A DNA stretch of 64,000 bases, taken from positions 1,798,001 to 1,862,000 of the forward strand of contig NZ_CP009251.1 in NCBI RefSeq assembly GCF_001941345.1, in the 5' to 3' direction. Positions 54,788 through 62,508 of this stretch are shown piece by piece. This DNA comes from Corynebacterium stationis. Lineage in GTDB: Bacteria; Actinomycetota; Actinomycetes; Mycobacteriales; Mycobacteriaceae. The notes under the pieces were generated by a model. That model did not search any database and was not told the DNA's origin. It saw only the letters and a program-made list of their open reading frames with translations. Numbering within the stretch: the stretch's first letter is position 1; every line of letters begins with the position of its first letter. Position numbers and translations under genes: made by a program.

Positions 54788-54813
54788 ATGTTCTAGACTC
54801 GGTTTTGACCTGA

Positions 54814-55254
54814 TTAGTCACGAAGGACATATTTAAGGGTCTCTACTACCTGCTCAGTGGTCTTGCACCAGCCTTGTGCTTCCGCATCGACTTCCTTGAG
54901 CGGATGCACAAGTTCTTCATCATGCAGCGTCACGTAGGGCTTTCCGAGGGCTGCGCAGTAACCGGCATCGAAAGCTGCATTCCACTGCTTGTACTTGTCC
55001 CCAAAACGCACGACCACGAAGTCAGCCTTTTCAATCAAAGTCCGAGTGCGAATGGCGTTGACCTTCGCGGACTGATGGTCGCGCCAGAAAGAATCACTGT
55101 TCTCGCCCAGATGATCACCTGCTGCATCACTTGCTGGATGGTCCGTCACGGGTGCTGTAAACACCACATCCAGTCCAGCAGCTTCTACCCCGCGTTGGAT
55201 TTCTTCACGCCACTCAGTGTGGATTTCACCGGAAAGATAAACATTGAAACTCAT
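54814..55254 (-). CDS. YtoQ family protein, native copy
   Basis: A 146-residue protein, full length (NVYLSGEIHTEWREEI start, FVVVRFGDKYKQWNAAFDAGYC centre). YtoQ resembles nucleoside 2-deoxyribosyltransferase-type folds, but its role is not known. A second copy, about 80% identical by eye and with far more G/C at third positions, lies at 63567-64000. This copy has the codon use of its surroundings. Confidence 0.9.
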   Translation of the reverse strand: MSFNVYLSGEIHTEWREEIQRGVEAAGLDVVFTAPVTDHPASDAAGDHLGENSDSFWRDHQSAKVNAIRTRTLIEKADFVVVRFGDKYKQWNAAFDAGYCAALGKPYVTLHDEELVHPLKEVDAEAQGWCKTTEQVVETLKYVLRD

Positions 55255-55319
55255 AGCCAGACTCCTTTAACTAAGACTCACTAAGACTTTGTGCATCTGC
55301 CTCGTAGCCTAACTGAAAA

Positions 55320-56147
55320 TTACAGCGAAGCCAGCGCATGCCTTAAAGTGTGGGCAACCGACAGCGCCGTAATCGCAGATGTTTTGGGATTCACGGGGTT
55401 CGGCCCAGATTCACTAACCAAAGAGAAAGTACCGGCAGAGCCTGATACCTCGATGTCATGGCGGGTATCTACGAGATTCGGAGAGGCAACTAGCTCGACC
55501 GTTACGCGCTCAAGCGAACGCTCAAGCAACTCATCATCGCTGGCGCCTCTACCACGGGTTGCCCACGCAAGCGCAATGGAAACATTAACGTTGCCCGGAA
55601 ACTTCGCAATTGCATCGGCCGGACGGCCGCTAAAAAGAACGAAAGGCTCTGTTGCGTTTTCTAATTCAGCACGCTCATCATCATTCATCCAGTCTTGAAT
55701 AAGTGCTTCGGCGTTCTTGGTCGTGCGGATCTTCACCGTGTCCGCTGCATTCGACTCAGCGAGCGCCGCCCATAAATCGAATCCGCCGATAGCACCGGAG
55801 GTGACATGTACTTTCCCAGGTCCAGCCAACAGCGCCCGGCGCGCATCAGGATCAGCTAGAGCGCCTACCGATGTCAGCACCAAATCTTTGCCGCTCGCGA
55901 TTACTGTCGGCCCGTGTTCTTTCGCCGCCGGAACGCCGGCGCATTCGACCACGATATCGTGGGCATCGATAAGCTCTGCGAGGTTGTCATCGTAAAGCGA
56001 TACTCCCAGCGTACCCCGCTCATGATGAGGGGCCGCATCACGAACGAATGCACTGACTTCGAATTCCGATGGGTCAAAAAGTGTCACCAATTGACGCCCG
56101 ATTGCGCCAAAACCAAGAAGTAATACTCGTGGAGCCGAGGCCGACAT
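55320..56147 (-). CDS. Aspartate dehydrogenase-like oxidoreductase
   Basis: A 275-residue NAD(P) enzyme. The Rossmann motif VLLLGFGAIGRQLV is at residue 8; TSGAIGGFDLW near residue 116 and KFPGNVNVSIALAWATRG near residue 185 are the DUF108-domain signatures of L-aspartate dehydrogenases. Such enzymes interconvert aspartate and oxaloacetate plus ammonia, or supply iminoaspartate for NAD synthesis. Neither nadA nor nadC is adjacent, so a catabolic role is possible. Monocistronic. Confidence 0.85.
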   Translation of the reverse strand: MSASAPRVLLLGFGAIGRQLVTLFDPSEFEVSAFVRDAAPHHERGTLGVSLYDDNLAELIDAHDIVVECAGVPAAKEHGPTVIASGKDLVLTSVGALADPDARRALLAGPGKVHVTSGAIGGFDLWAALAESNAADTVKIRTTKNAEALIQDWMNDDERAELENATEPFVLFSGRPADAIAKFPGNVNVSIALAWATRGRGASDDELLERSLERVTVELVASPNLVDTRHDIEVSGSAGTFSLVSESGPNPVNPKTSAITALSVAHTLRHALASL

Positions 56148-56237
56148 GACAATCCTCCATTGCCTTGCAATTTGATACGTGCGCCCAGTCTATCCACTTA
56201 GCTATTACCAGGGCATTTCTAGCTCTTGACCATCGAA

Positions 56238-56621
56238 TCAGTTATCAGATGCAAATGTTTGTGGGTTTACTGGCTGCTTGTATTTCGGCAGGCTTTCGAC
56301 GACGAGCAGGTAGGAATCGGTCACGAGTTCATCGAAAAGCAATGCATCCACCGCCCCACCTGGCCGGATGGTGATCCAATGTTTCTTGTTCATGTGCCAA
56401 CCGGGTGTGATGTCCTCATGGGTTTTGCGGAGTGCTTCCGAATCCAGCGGATCCGCCTTGAGATTCACAATCTGCCCGCCGTTCAACTCGGTCAGGAACA
56501 TGAACATTTTGCCGCAAATCTTCCACACATCAATGTCCAACCCGAACGGGTGGGTCAGCTCAGTCCCCGGTAGCTCCTGCGCTCGGGATTCTGCCTGTTT
56601 CTGTAAATCTTTTCCGTCCAT
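56238..56621 (-). CDS. MmcQ/YjbR family DNA-binding-like protein
   Basis: A 127-residue protein with the YjbR fold pattern: VWKICGKMFMFLTELNGGQIVNLKADP, then EALRKTHEDITPGWHMNKKHWITI. The family has a double-wing shape suggestive of DNA binding, but no proven function. Single gene between aspartate dehydrogenase and the antitoxin remnant. Confidence 0.87.
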   Translation of the reverse strand: MDGKDLQKQAESRAQELPGTELTHPFGLDIDVWKICGKMFMFLTELNGGQIVNLKADPLDSEALRKTHEDITPGWHMNKKHWITIRPGGAVDALLFDELVTDSYLLVVESLPKYKQPVNPQTFASDN

Positions 56622-56749
56622 GAGCTATCTCAAACCTTTAATCCACACCAGTTTGAGTTGAATGGTACGCAACCAAATAATTGTCCACTGCGCAGATACA
56701 GACCACCACTTCAGTGGAAACCTTCTACTCTAAACGCATGACGAGCAAT

Positions 56750-56997
56750 TCATGGCCATGGATTCTGGTTCTCAAAGTGCAGGGGCTCAAAGTCAATGTC
56801 GAAATCATCTTCGACGCTAAGCCGGTCTACTAGTGACTGCCCTGGCGGGATAGTTTTTGATACTCGCGATTAGATATGAGCACGAAAGCAGGCTCTCCCT
56901 GTTCCGTAATCACGACTGGCTCACGGTTTGCTTCTTTCATCGCAGCCTCAACATCCTGCATGAATGCTCGGTTACTCAAAGTCTTAATGCCCTTCAC
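56750..56997 (-). pseudogene. Phd/YefM-type antitoxin gene with one-base frameshift; toxin absent
   Basis: On the minus strand from GTG 56997 the frame reads VKGIKTLSNRAFMQDVEAAM, then KEANREPVVITEQGEPAFVL and ISNREYQKLSRQG before a premature TAG (56830-56832). Adding one base in the GGG run near 56838-56842 continues as QSLVDRLSVEDDFDIDFEP and LHFENQNPWP to a natural TGA at 56750, the toxin-binding acidic tail of this antitoxin class. No Doc, YoeB or PIN toxin follows. GGAG is directly against the GTG, so the true start may be upstream. Confidence 0.75.
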
Positions 56998-57036
56998 CTC
57001 CAGCAGTATGTACCCAGTGTGTTTCCATTGAGCTGC

Positions 57037-57855
57037 TTAACTCGTCTGCGCACGCCCATAACGCCAGTAACCAACGAAGTCCACGTTTCGCTTCGGAACA
57101 CCACGCTCTGAAATGAGATGACGGCGCGCGCCAGTAGCAAGTGCAGACTCGCCGATAGTGTGGGCATGTACTTCACCGTCCGGGAACTTCGCCTCCGCGA
57201 GTGCTTTCAATGCAAGCTCTCCTGGCTTTTCATGTGCTTGTGAGGACTCATCTCGTGCAATCCACCTGATGTCCATCCCGGCAGGAGCAACGAATTCTTG
57301 CTTGTCCTCGGCGCTTGGAATCTCAATAATTGCGACGCCCTCTGTGGATCCAGGAAGCTCACGGCAGATTCCGGCGATTGCGGGAAGTGCAGTTTCATCA
57401 CCGATAAGTAGCGTCCAGTCATGCGGGTGATCAGGAGTAAACGCACTTCCCTGGTCCAGGAAGCCCAGACGATCCCCCGGCTTCGCCTCCAGCGCGAACT
57501 TGGCGGCTGGACCCATTGAGTCCAGATCACCGTGGATGACGAAGTCAATATCCACCTCCCCTACCTCAGGACGCGCATCACGCACCGTGTACGCACGTAC
57601 CCATGGACGCCGCGTCTTTGGCGTGGCGAGATACTGCAGGTACCAACCGATTTCTGAGGTTCGAGTCGGAAGCGCCAACACGTCCTGTCCTTGCCTGGTG
57701 AAGAACAAACGGCACCAATGATCAGCACCCCAGTTCTCAAGCCCCTCCAGACCAGAGAGCGTCACCCGCACAAAGTTAGGACTGATGCGTTCCGTTTTAA
57801 CGACTTCCGCCATCATGAAACGACGATCTGTTGGCGTATCCTTTTTCCTACCCAT
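57037..57855 (-). CDS. Siderophore-interacting protein (FAD ferric reductase)
   Basis: A 272-residue flavoprotein of the SIP/ViuB family. VRAYTVRDARPE is the R-x-Y-[TS] FAD-binding motif near residue 86, GDLDSMGPAAKF the next FAD loop, and LIGDETALPAIAGI the NAD(P)-domain start. These enzymes reduce ferric siderophores in the cytoplasm to release iron. A DtxR-like inverted repeat lies 3-22 bases upstream of the start codon, so iron-dependent repression is likely. No siderophore synthesis or uptake gene is present in the window. Confidence 0.9.
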   Translation of the reverse strand: MGRKKDTPTDRRFMMAEVVKTERISPNFVRVTLSGLEGLENWGADHWCRLFFTRQGQDVLALPTRTSEIGWYLQYLATPKTRRPWVRAYTVRDARPEVGEVDIDFVIHGDLDSMGPAAKFALEAKPGDRLGFLDQGSAFTPDHPHDWTLLIGDETALPAIAGICRELPGSTEGVAIIEIPSAEDKQEFVAPAGMDIRWIARDESSQAHEKPGELALKALAEAKFPDGEVHAHTIGESALATGARRHLISERGVPKRNVDFVGYWRYGRAQTS

Positions 57856-57857
57856 GC

Positions 57858-57877
57858 AGGTTAGAGTACCCTAACCT
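57858..57877 (-). promoter_or_regulatory. DtxR-like iron box upstream of the SIP gene
   Basis: Inverted heptamers AGGTTAG (57858-57864) and CTAACCT (57871-57877) with six bases between. The half-sites are those of DtxR boxes (AGGTTAG...CTAACCT), but the usual spacing is one base. On the minus strand TAAGGTTAGGGTACTCTAA has 13 of 19 matches to the TTAGGTTAGCCTAACCTAA consensus. Confidence 0.55.
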
Positions 57878-57990
57878 TAGTTTGCTGGCTAGGATCAACT
57901 GCTTCGCTGAACCGAACTCCCACCTGAGCAAGAGTTGGGGCGAGATTAATAGGTCCATCGCCCCTACTGAGCAACAGTGGAACTTCGCGA

Positions 57991-58296
57991 TTGCGGCAGT
58001 TAAATTATGAGACATCCAAGCGGACAATCTCCGCAATACGCTTCAAGACAGCGAGCCGCATCGAGGCAGAAGGCAAGGCCCGCTCCCGCCTCTGGAAGTA
58101 CGCCACGGCTCCGGCCAAGGCGTCCACCCGCGACCTGCGCCGCATCGCGACGCTGATCCGAGGCACCGCACCGGACAACGAGCGCTTCCGTGAGAAGCTG
58201 CAGGACGAGTTGGAGCAGCAGCACGATGGTGAGGGCGAGTACGAGGACTCCCCGGAGGCTGCTCAGCACCAAGAGATGCTCGACAAGCTCGAGTAG
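57991..58296 (+). CDS. Short unknown ORF at the composition boundary, likely a fragment
   Basis: A frame of 101 codons whose first 15 lie in AT-richer sequence and whose remainder is GC-rich with coding-like third positions. The product is highly charged and helical (EGKARSRLWKYATAPAKAS, DLRRIATLIRGTAPDNERFR, then LEQQHDGEGEYED). I do not recognise it. The switch in composition inside it suggests a foreign gene cut at its 5' end when the right-hand segment was joined. The rest of 57878-58378 holds nothing I can support. Confidence 0.4.
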   Translation: MRQLNYETSKRTISAIRFKTASRIEAEGKARSRLWKYATAPAKASTRDLRRIATLIRGTAPDNERFREKLQDELEQQHDGEGEYEDSPEAAQHQEMLDKLE

Positions 58297-58378
58297 TACG
58301 ACGCACGCTACGCGTCGCAGAAAGCCGCGGCGGCGTCGGATCAGGCCCTGTGGATGCGGCGAACGCATCGAAGCAGAG

Positions 58379-59367
58379 CTAGGACCAGCGCGGGCGCGGC
58401 GGCTGCCAGCCCTCGAAGCGGTCCAACGTCTCAGCCGCGTCCTCGGTGACGATCACCGAATCGATATCCGCCGCTCGGATGAAGCCCTCGCTAGCCATCG
58501 AGACCAACCCCGTGACCAGCGGCTGCCAGAACTGGGAGTTGCACAGCGCTACCGGCTTGCCGTGAGTGCCGAGCTGGAGGCCGGTCCATACCTCGAAGAC
58601 CTCATCGAGGGTGCCCACCCCACCCGGTAGCGCGACGAAGCCGTCGGCCAGGTCGGTCATCACCTGCTTGCGCTCGGCCATGGACTCCGCCACCAGCAGC
58701 GCGGAGAGCCCGGGGTGGGCAATCTCCTCGTCCACCAGGCGCCGCGACATCACGCCGATCACATGCCCGCCGCTTGCTAGGACGCCGTCGGCGATCTCCC
58801 CATCAGCTCCACGTGGCCGCCGCCGTCAACCAAGGTGATGCCCCGGTCCGCCAGCTGCTGGCCGAACTCGCGGGCATGCGCAACGTATTCCTCCCCCGTG
58901 CCGGTTTTAGCCCCGGTGAACACCGTCAGCGAGTTGATCCGCCTGTTGAGCGCAGGCCCGATGCGCTGAGCCAGCAGTGGCGCGAGCTGTTCATCCAGCT
59001 CCTCGGGTGTCGTGATGTCCAGCCACCGGGTCTCCGCGATCTCCGCCTGGCCGCCGACCACCTGCCCCAGCGCCTCGCTGTAAGGGGGAGTGTAGACGGT
59101 GCTGCGCACCTGGAAGCCCTCCTCGTTGGCGGCCTGCGCGCTGAAGATTCCCAGAAAGCTCAGGTCTTCCTCTTTGAGCTCCACTCCGATCTCCTCCGCG
59201 GCCTCCCGCGTGGCGGCCTGCGCGCTAGACTCGCCGGCCTCCGGCTTGCCGCCGGGCAGCTGGAAGTATGGCGAGCCCTCCTTGCGCACGCACAGCACCC
59301 GGCCATGCGGGTCCCGGATCACGGTGGCGCTGACGGTGATGAGGCTTTCGGGGTCAGTGATGCTCAC
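58379..59367 (-). pseudogene. Nudix-LOG fusion gene with one-base frameshift
   Basis: From GTG 59367 (AGAGGA upstream) the first 140 residues are a Nudix domain with box GKPEAGESSAQAATREAAEE. It then runs without a stop into a LOG-type (cytokinin riboside phosphoribohydrolase) N-terminus: SLTVFTGAKTGTGEEYVAHA, then LVDGGGHVELMG. There the frame breaks to a stop at 58777. One extra G in the ATGGGG run (58787-58790) restores EIADGVLASGGHVIGVMSRR and the rest to 58379, including LPGGVGTLDEVFEVWTG with the PGGxGTxxE motif. LOG enzymes release base from nucleoside monophosphates. Confidence 0.8.
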
Positions 59368-59459
59368 GGAGTCCTCTCAGTGGGGTTGGCCCTGTCAATG
59401 GGTCCCACATCCGACCCCATGGGAAGGACGGGAACGGAAGATTAACGATAACAAGACAA

Positions 59460-59492
59460 CAAAAGCGCCCAGCCGGTCGGCTGGGCGCTTTT
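59460..59492. terminator. Strong bidirectional terminator
   Basis: Perfect 14-base stem, AAAAGCGCCCAGCC and GGCTGGGCGCTTTT, with loop GGTC; A-run on the left, T-run on the right. It lies about 22 bases past the stop of the minus-strand cupin gene. Confidence 0.93.
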
Positions 59493-59514
59493 CCCTCGTC
59501 GCGAAGCGAACTTT

Positions 59515-59904
59515 TTAGTCGACGTCGTCCGCCTGAGTCTGGTGGACGGTGCCATGCGTGTGGTGCGGCGGGGCGTAGATGCTGTAGAGCTTCATCGGCG
59601 CATCACCAATGTTGATGATATTGTGCCAGGTCCCCTTCGGAACGATGACTGCCCAGTCGGCGGAGACCTCCTCAGTGAAGGTCACCTCGTCCTCGGAGGG
59701 CCCCATCTCGACGCGGCCGCGGCCGGACTCGAGGCGCAGGAACTGGTCCTCCTTGTTTTGCACCTCGTGCCCGACGTCCCCGCCCACCGGGATGTTTATC
59801 ACGGTGACCTGGAAATGTTCTCCGGTCCACAGTGCGGTGCGGAATATCTCGTTATCGAGGGTTTCCTTCTCGATATCGACGACGAACGGCTTCGGTTGAG
59901 CCAA
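59515..59904 (-). CDS. Cupin-domain protein
   Basis: A 129-residue single cupin. The metal motif is modified: GGDVGHEVQNKEDQFLRLESG corresponds to G(x)5HxH(x)3,4E, and VIVPKGTWHNIINIG to the second motif with His. It may be an isomerase, dioxygenase or storage-type member; unknown. The tail ends in a His-rich stretch (APPHHTHGTVHQ). Ends in a strong terminator. Confidence 0.88.
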   Translation of the reverse strand: MAQPKPFVVDIEKETLDNEIFRTALWTGEHFQVTVINIPVGGDVGHEVQNKEDQFLRLESGRGRVEMGPSEDEVTFTEEVSADWAVIVPKGTWHNIINIGDAPMKLYSIYAPPHHTHGTVHQTQADDVD

Positions 59905-59993
59905 CCGTATTCCGTGGTGAAACGGCTACACTTCAATTGTAGGCGCGATCATGCAGGCCCGTCCGGGTGGAATGGCAGCACCAGGGGCGGGTA

Positions 59994-60875
59994 TTAGGCC
60001 CCGCGGCGGCGCAGCAGCAACCAGGCGCCCGCCGCGGCGAGAACGACGACGCCCGCGCCGATGCCGACGTTGCGGGCCGTGTTCAGGGAGTCCTCCGAGG
60101 ACGCCGCGGCTGCAGGCTCGCTGGTGTCTTCCTTCTTGTCGCCGCCCTTCGCATCACCGCCAATGGTCCCGCGGATCCAGTCGGCCTGCTCCGCCACCGG
60201 TGCCACAGAGACAGCGGCGTTAGAGGTCATCTCCTCCTCCGTCGGGTTCTCCGGGTCCTCGAAGAGACCAGCGGACATGATGCCGGCGACCTTGCCGTCC
60301 GCAAAGATCGCACCACCGGAGTCGCCCGGCTGGATGCGAGCGCCGTCCTTCAGGGCAACGTCGAGGGCCTTCGGGGCCTCGTAGAGCGCGAACGGCGAGT
60401 CACCGCGAACCTTCGCCTTGGCGGACGGCAGCTTGGTGGAACCACCGGAGCCATCGGAAGACCAGCCGTAAATGTTGACGTCCCCGGTGGGAACCTCATC
60501 CGCGACCTCAGCGAAGGTATCCAGGTTGATCTCCTGCTCAGTGTGGAGCAGGGCGATGTCCCCGCGTGGGGCAACCTCGTGACGATCCACCTTGTACACC
60601 CGCTGCTCGTCTCCCTGCCCGATGCGCACCGAACCGCCCGGCTTGGCGGCCGCGTCGATGCAGTGACGGGCGGTGATCACCCAGTGGCGGTCGATGGCGG
60701 TACCGGTGCACACGCCCTCTTCAGGGTCAGAATCATCAACGCGGACGGAGACGACCGGCTTTGCCTCCTCGGTGTCCCCGGCGAAGGTCTTGCTCTCCAT
60801 GGCACCGGCTGGTGCGATGGCGAGTGCTCCTGCTGCGACCACCCCGGCGGCCACGCTAGCTGCGAACTTCTTCAT
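59994..60875 (-). CDS. Secreted, membrane-anchored trypsin-like serine protease
   Basis: A 293-residue exported protein from ATG 60875 (AAAGGA upstream); a 125-residue extension in the frame is antisense-like and rejected. Signal peptide 1-25 ends PAGAMESK. The chymotrypsin-fold triad is visible: His in ITARHCIDAA, Asp in RGDIALLH, Ser in QPGDSGGAIF. A Glu/Ala/Ser linker (about 225-255) leads to a C-terminal helix (VGIGAGVVVLAAAGAWLLL) and RRRGA, so the catalytic domain is tethered to the outer membrane face. Its start overlaps the 3' end of the acyltransferase gene by 20 bases. Confidence 0.9.
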   Translation of the reverse strand: MKKFAASVAAGVVAAGALAIAPAGAMESKTFAGDTEEAKPVVSVRVDDSDPEEGVCTGTAIDRHWVITARHCIDAAAKPGGSVRIGQGDEQRVYKVDRHEVAPRGDIALLHTEQEINLDTFAEVADEVPTGDVNIYGWSSDGSGGSTKLPSAKAKVRGDSPFALYEAPKALDVALKDGARIQPGDSGGAIFADGKVAGIMSAGLFEDPENPTEEEMTSNAAVSVAPVAEQADWIRGTIGGDAKGGDKKEDTSEPAAAASSEDSLNTARNVGIGAGVVVLAAAGAWLLLRRRGA

Positions 60876-61743
60876 TTTTATCCTTTCCAAACACCGCAGT
60901 GATGCGGCGAAGCAGAGTTTCCAGCGGCCCACGGTCACACACCGCGAGCCACGCATAAGAGATGAGTATGGCGCCGCTAAAACTGACCCAGAAGCCGAAC
61001 CATTCCGGTGCCAGCCGATCCGCCGTAAACACGTGGATGCAGTAGATCGTGAGCGGCATACGGCCCAGTGGTGCGAGCCAGCCGATCCAGCGCTGCAGCA
61101 GGCAGCACAACGAGCAGATGCCCACCGACGCCCCGATGCTTCCGGTGATGTCGCCCAAGCCACCGGTATGGCCGCCGACGTCGAAAAACTCGGGCAGCAT
61201 GGTGTACCAGCGAAGCGCGAGATCCACGGCGAAGAGCCACAGGCCGACAACGAGGCCGAGCCAGAGCAGTTTCGGGCTGAGCATATGCCGCCGGAAGAGC
61301 ATCCCTGCGATCATCAGAGCTCCCCACATCAACGGCGAGTAGGGCCAGAAGGCGGGAATAAGCACCGTCGCGGTGGACGCCAGCACCGCCGATCCAAAGG
61401 CCAGCACGCAGGCCAGCCACAGGAGTACGGGCGAGCTCCAGCGCGGCGCCCAGGCGAGCACCGCCATGCAGAGTCCGATGGTTCCGAGCACCACGAACAC
61501 TTGCCCAGTGAACGGGGCGAGCGCGAAGTGCAGGGCAATCAGGCATAGTCCACGCACAATGAGCTGGGCAGGACGTGCCCGCATGTAGCACATCGACACC
61601 CCGGAAATGAAAGCGAAGAGTGCGGCCGGGAAGCCGTAGAACACCTGGACAGCCACGCCATCCAGGTAGGTCAGGTGGGCGACGATCATGCCGACGAGCG
61701 CAACGGCGCGCGCGACGTCGATACCAACGTTTCGGTTCTGCAT
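60856..61743 (-). CDS. Acyltransferase/DUF418-like multi-pass membrane protein
   Basis: A 295-residue protein with about nine helices. It opens NRNVGIDVARAVALVGMIVAHL, the R-x-x-x-[DE]-x-[AL]-R-x-[FILV] signature of acyltransferase-3, HGSNAT and DUF418 proteins, with a conserved His in helix I; PLTIYCIHVFTADRL near residue 230 is the usual C-terminal histidine motif. These proteins transfer acyl groups to extracellular glycans or lipids. The last codons overlap the protease start by 20 bases, so both are one transcript. Confidence 0.82.
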   Translation of the reverse strand: MQNRNVGIDVARAVALVGMIVAHLTYLDGVAVQVFYGFPAALFAFISGVSMCYMRARPAQLIVRGLCLIALHFALAPFTGQVFVVLGTIGLCMAVLAWAPRWSSPVLLWLACVLAFGSAVLASTATVLIPAFWPYSPLMWGALMIAGMLFRRHMLSPKLLWLGLVVGLWLFAVDLALRWYTMLPEFFDVGGHTGGLGDITGSIGASVGICSLCCLLQRWIGWLAPLGRMPLTIYCIHVFTADRLAPEWFGFWVSFSGAILISYAWLAVCDRGPLETLLRRITAVFGKDKNEEVRS

Positions 61744-61773
61744 AGCTGGGACGGTACGCAGGCCGATGTTGCG

Positions 61774-61800
61774 GGGACGTTAACGCAGGGACGTTAACGC
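61774..61800. promoter_or_regulatory. Direct repeat of a palindromic box upstream of the two-component genes
   Basis: GGGACGTTAACGC occurs at 61774-61786 and 61788-61800, a 14-base period; each contains the palindrome CGTTAACG. It lies 34 bases before the response regulator start and 31 bases from the divergent acyltransferase start. OmpR-type regulators commonly bind direct repeats. Confidence 0.65.
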
Positions 61801-61833
61801 GGGCACAACACCCGTGCCGTTACGATCGGTGCC

Positions 61834-62508
61834 ATGACAATCCGCGTTCTCGTCGTCGACGACGAAAGCTACCTCGCCGACGCCATTTGTACTGCGCTGA
61901 ACAGCGCAAACATGCAGGCCACTGCGGTCTACGACGGTGCCACCGCGCGCTCGTCGATCGACGATATCCGGCCCGACGTCGTCGTCCTGGACCGCGACCT
62001 TCCGGGCATCCACGGCGACGACATCTGCCGCTGGGTGGTCGATACCCAGCCGGCGACGAGGGTGATCATGCTGACCGCCTCGGGGGCGCTCGACGACCGT
62101 CTGGCTGGGTTCGACCTCGGCGCGGATGATTACCTGCCCAAGCCCTTCGAGGTCCCGGAGCTCATCGCGCGGGTTAATGCGCTGGCCAAGCGAAACCTGC
62201 CGGTACGCGGCGAAGTCTACCGGTGTGGCGACGTGCGGCTGGACACCTTCCGCCGCGAGGTCACCCGGGGTGGAGTGGCGGTGCCCTTGAGCCCGAAGGA
62301 GTTTGCCGTGCTAGAGGTCCTCATGGAGGCAGCCGGTGGGGTGTTTTCCGCCGAGGATCTGCTCGCGGAGGCGTGGGACGAGAATGCTGATCCCTTCACG
62401 AATTCCCCGCGCGTGACGGTCTCCCATCTGCGCAAGAAGCTGGGCGAGCCGCGGATCGTGCATACCGTGGCAGGTGCCGGTTACTACGTGGCGGAGGTGC
62501 CGCGATGA
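61834..62508 (+). CDS. OmpR-family response regulator
   Basis: A 224-residue DNA-binding regulator. The receiver domain has acidic residues D9 and D10, the phosphoacceptor aspartate D53 in VVVLDRDLPG, and Lys in LPKPFEVPEL; the winged-helix DNA-binding domain is at about 125-222 (FRREVTRGGVAVPLSPKEFAVLEVLM, VSHLRKKLGEPRIVHTVAGAGYYV). It is in a four-base overlapping operon with the kinase. The tandem palindromes in the shared upstream region are its likely targets, which would also control the protease operon. Confidence 0.95.
   Translation: MTIRVLVVDDESYLADAICTALNSANMQATAVYDGATARSSIDDIRPDVVVLDRDLPGIHGDDICRWVVDTQPATRVIMLTASGALDDRLAGFDLGADDYLPKPFEVPELIARVNALAKRNLPVRGEVYRCGDVRLDTFRREVTRGGVAVPLSPKEFAVLEVLMEAAGGVFSAEDLLAEAWDENADPFTNSPRVTVSHLRKKLGEPRIVHTVAGAGYYVAEVPR

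Noticed and set aside
60876..61250. N-terminal extension of the serine protease frame to 61250
   Set aside because: It runs antiparallel in register to the membrane protein's coding strand in another frame; a signal peptide and AAAGGA fix the start at 60875.
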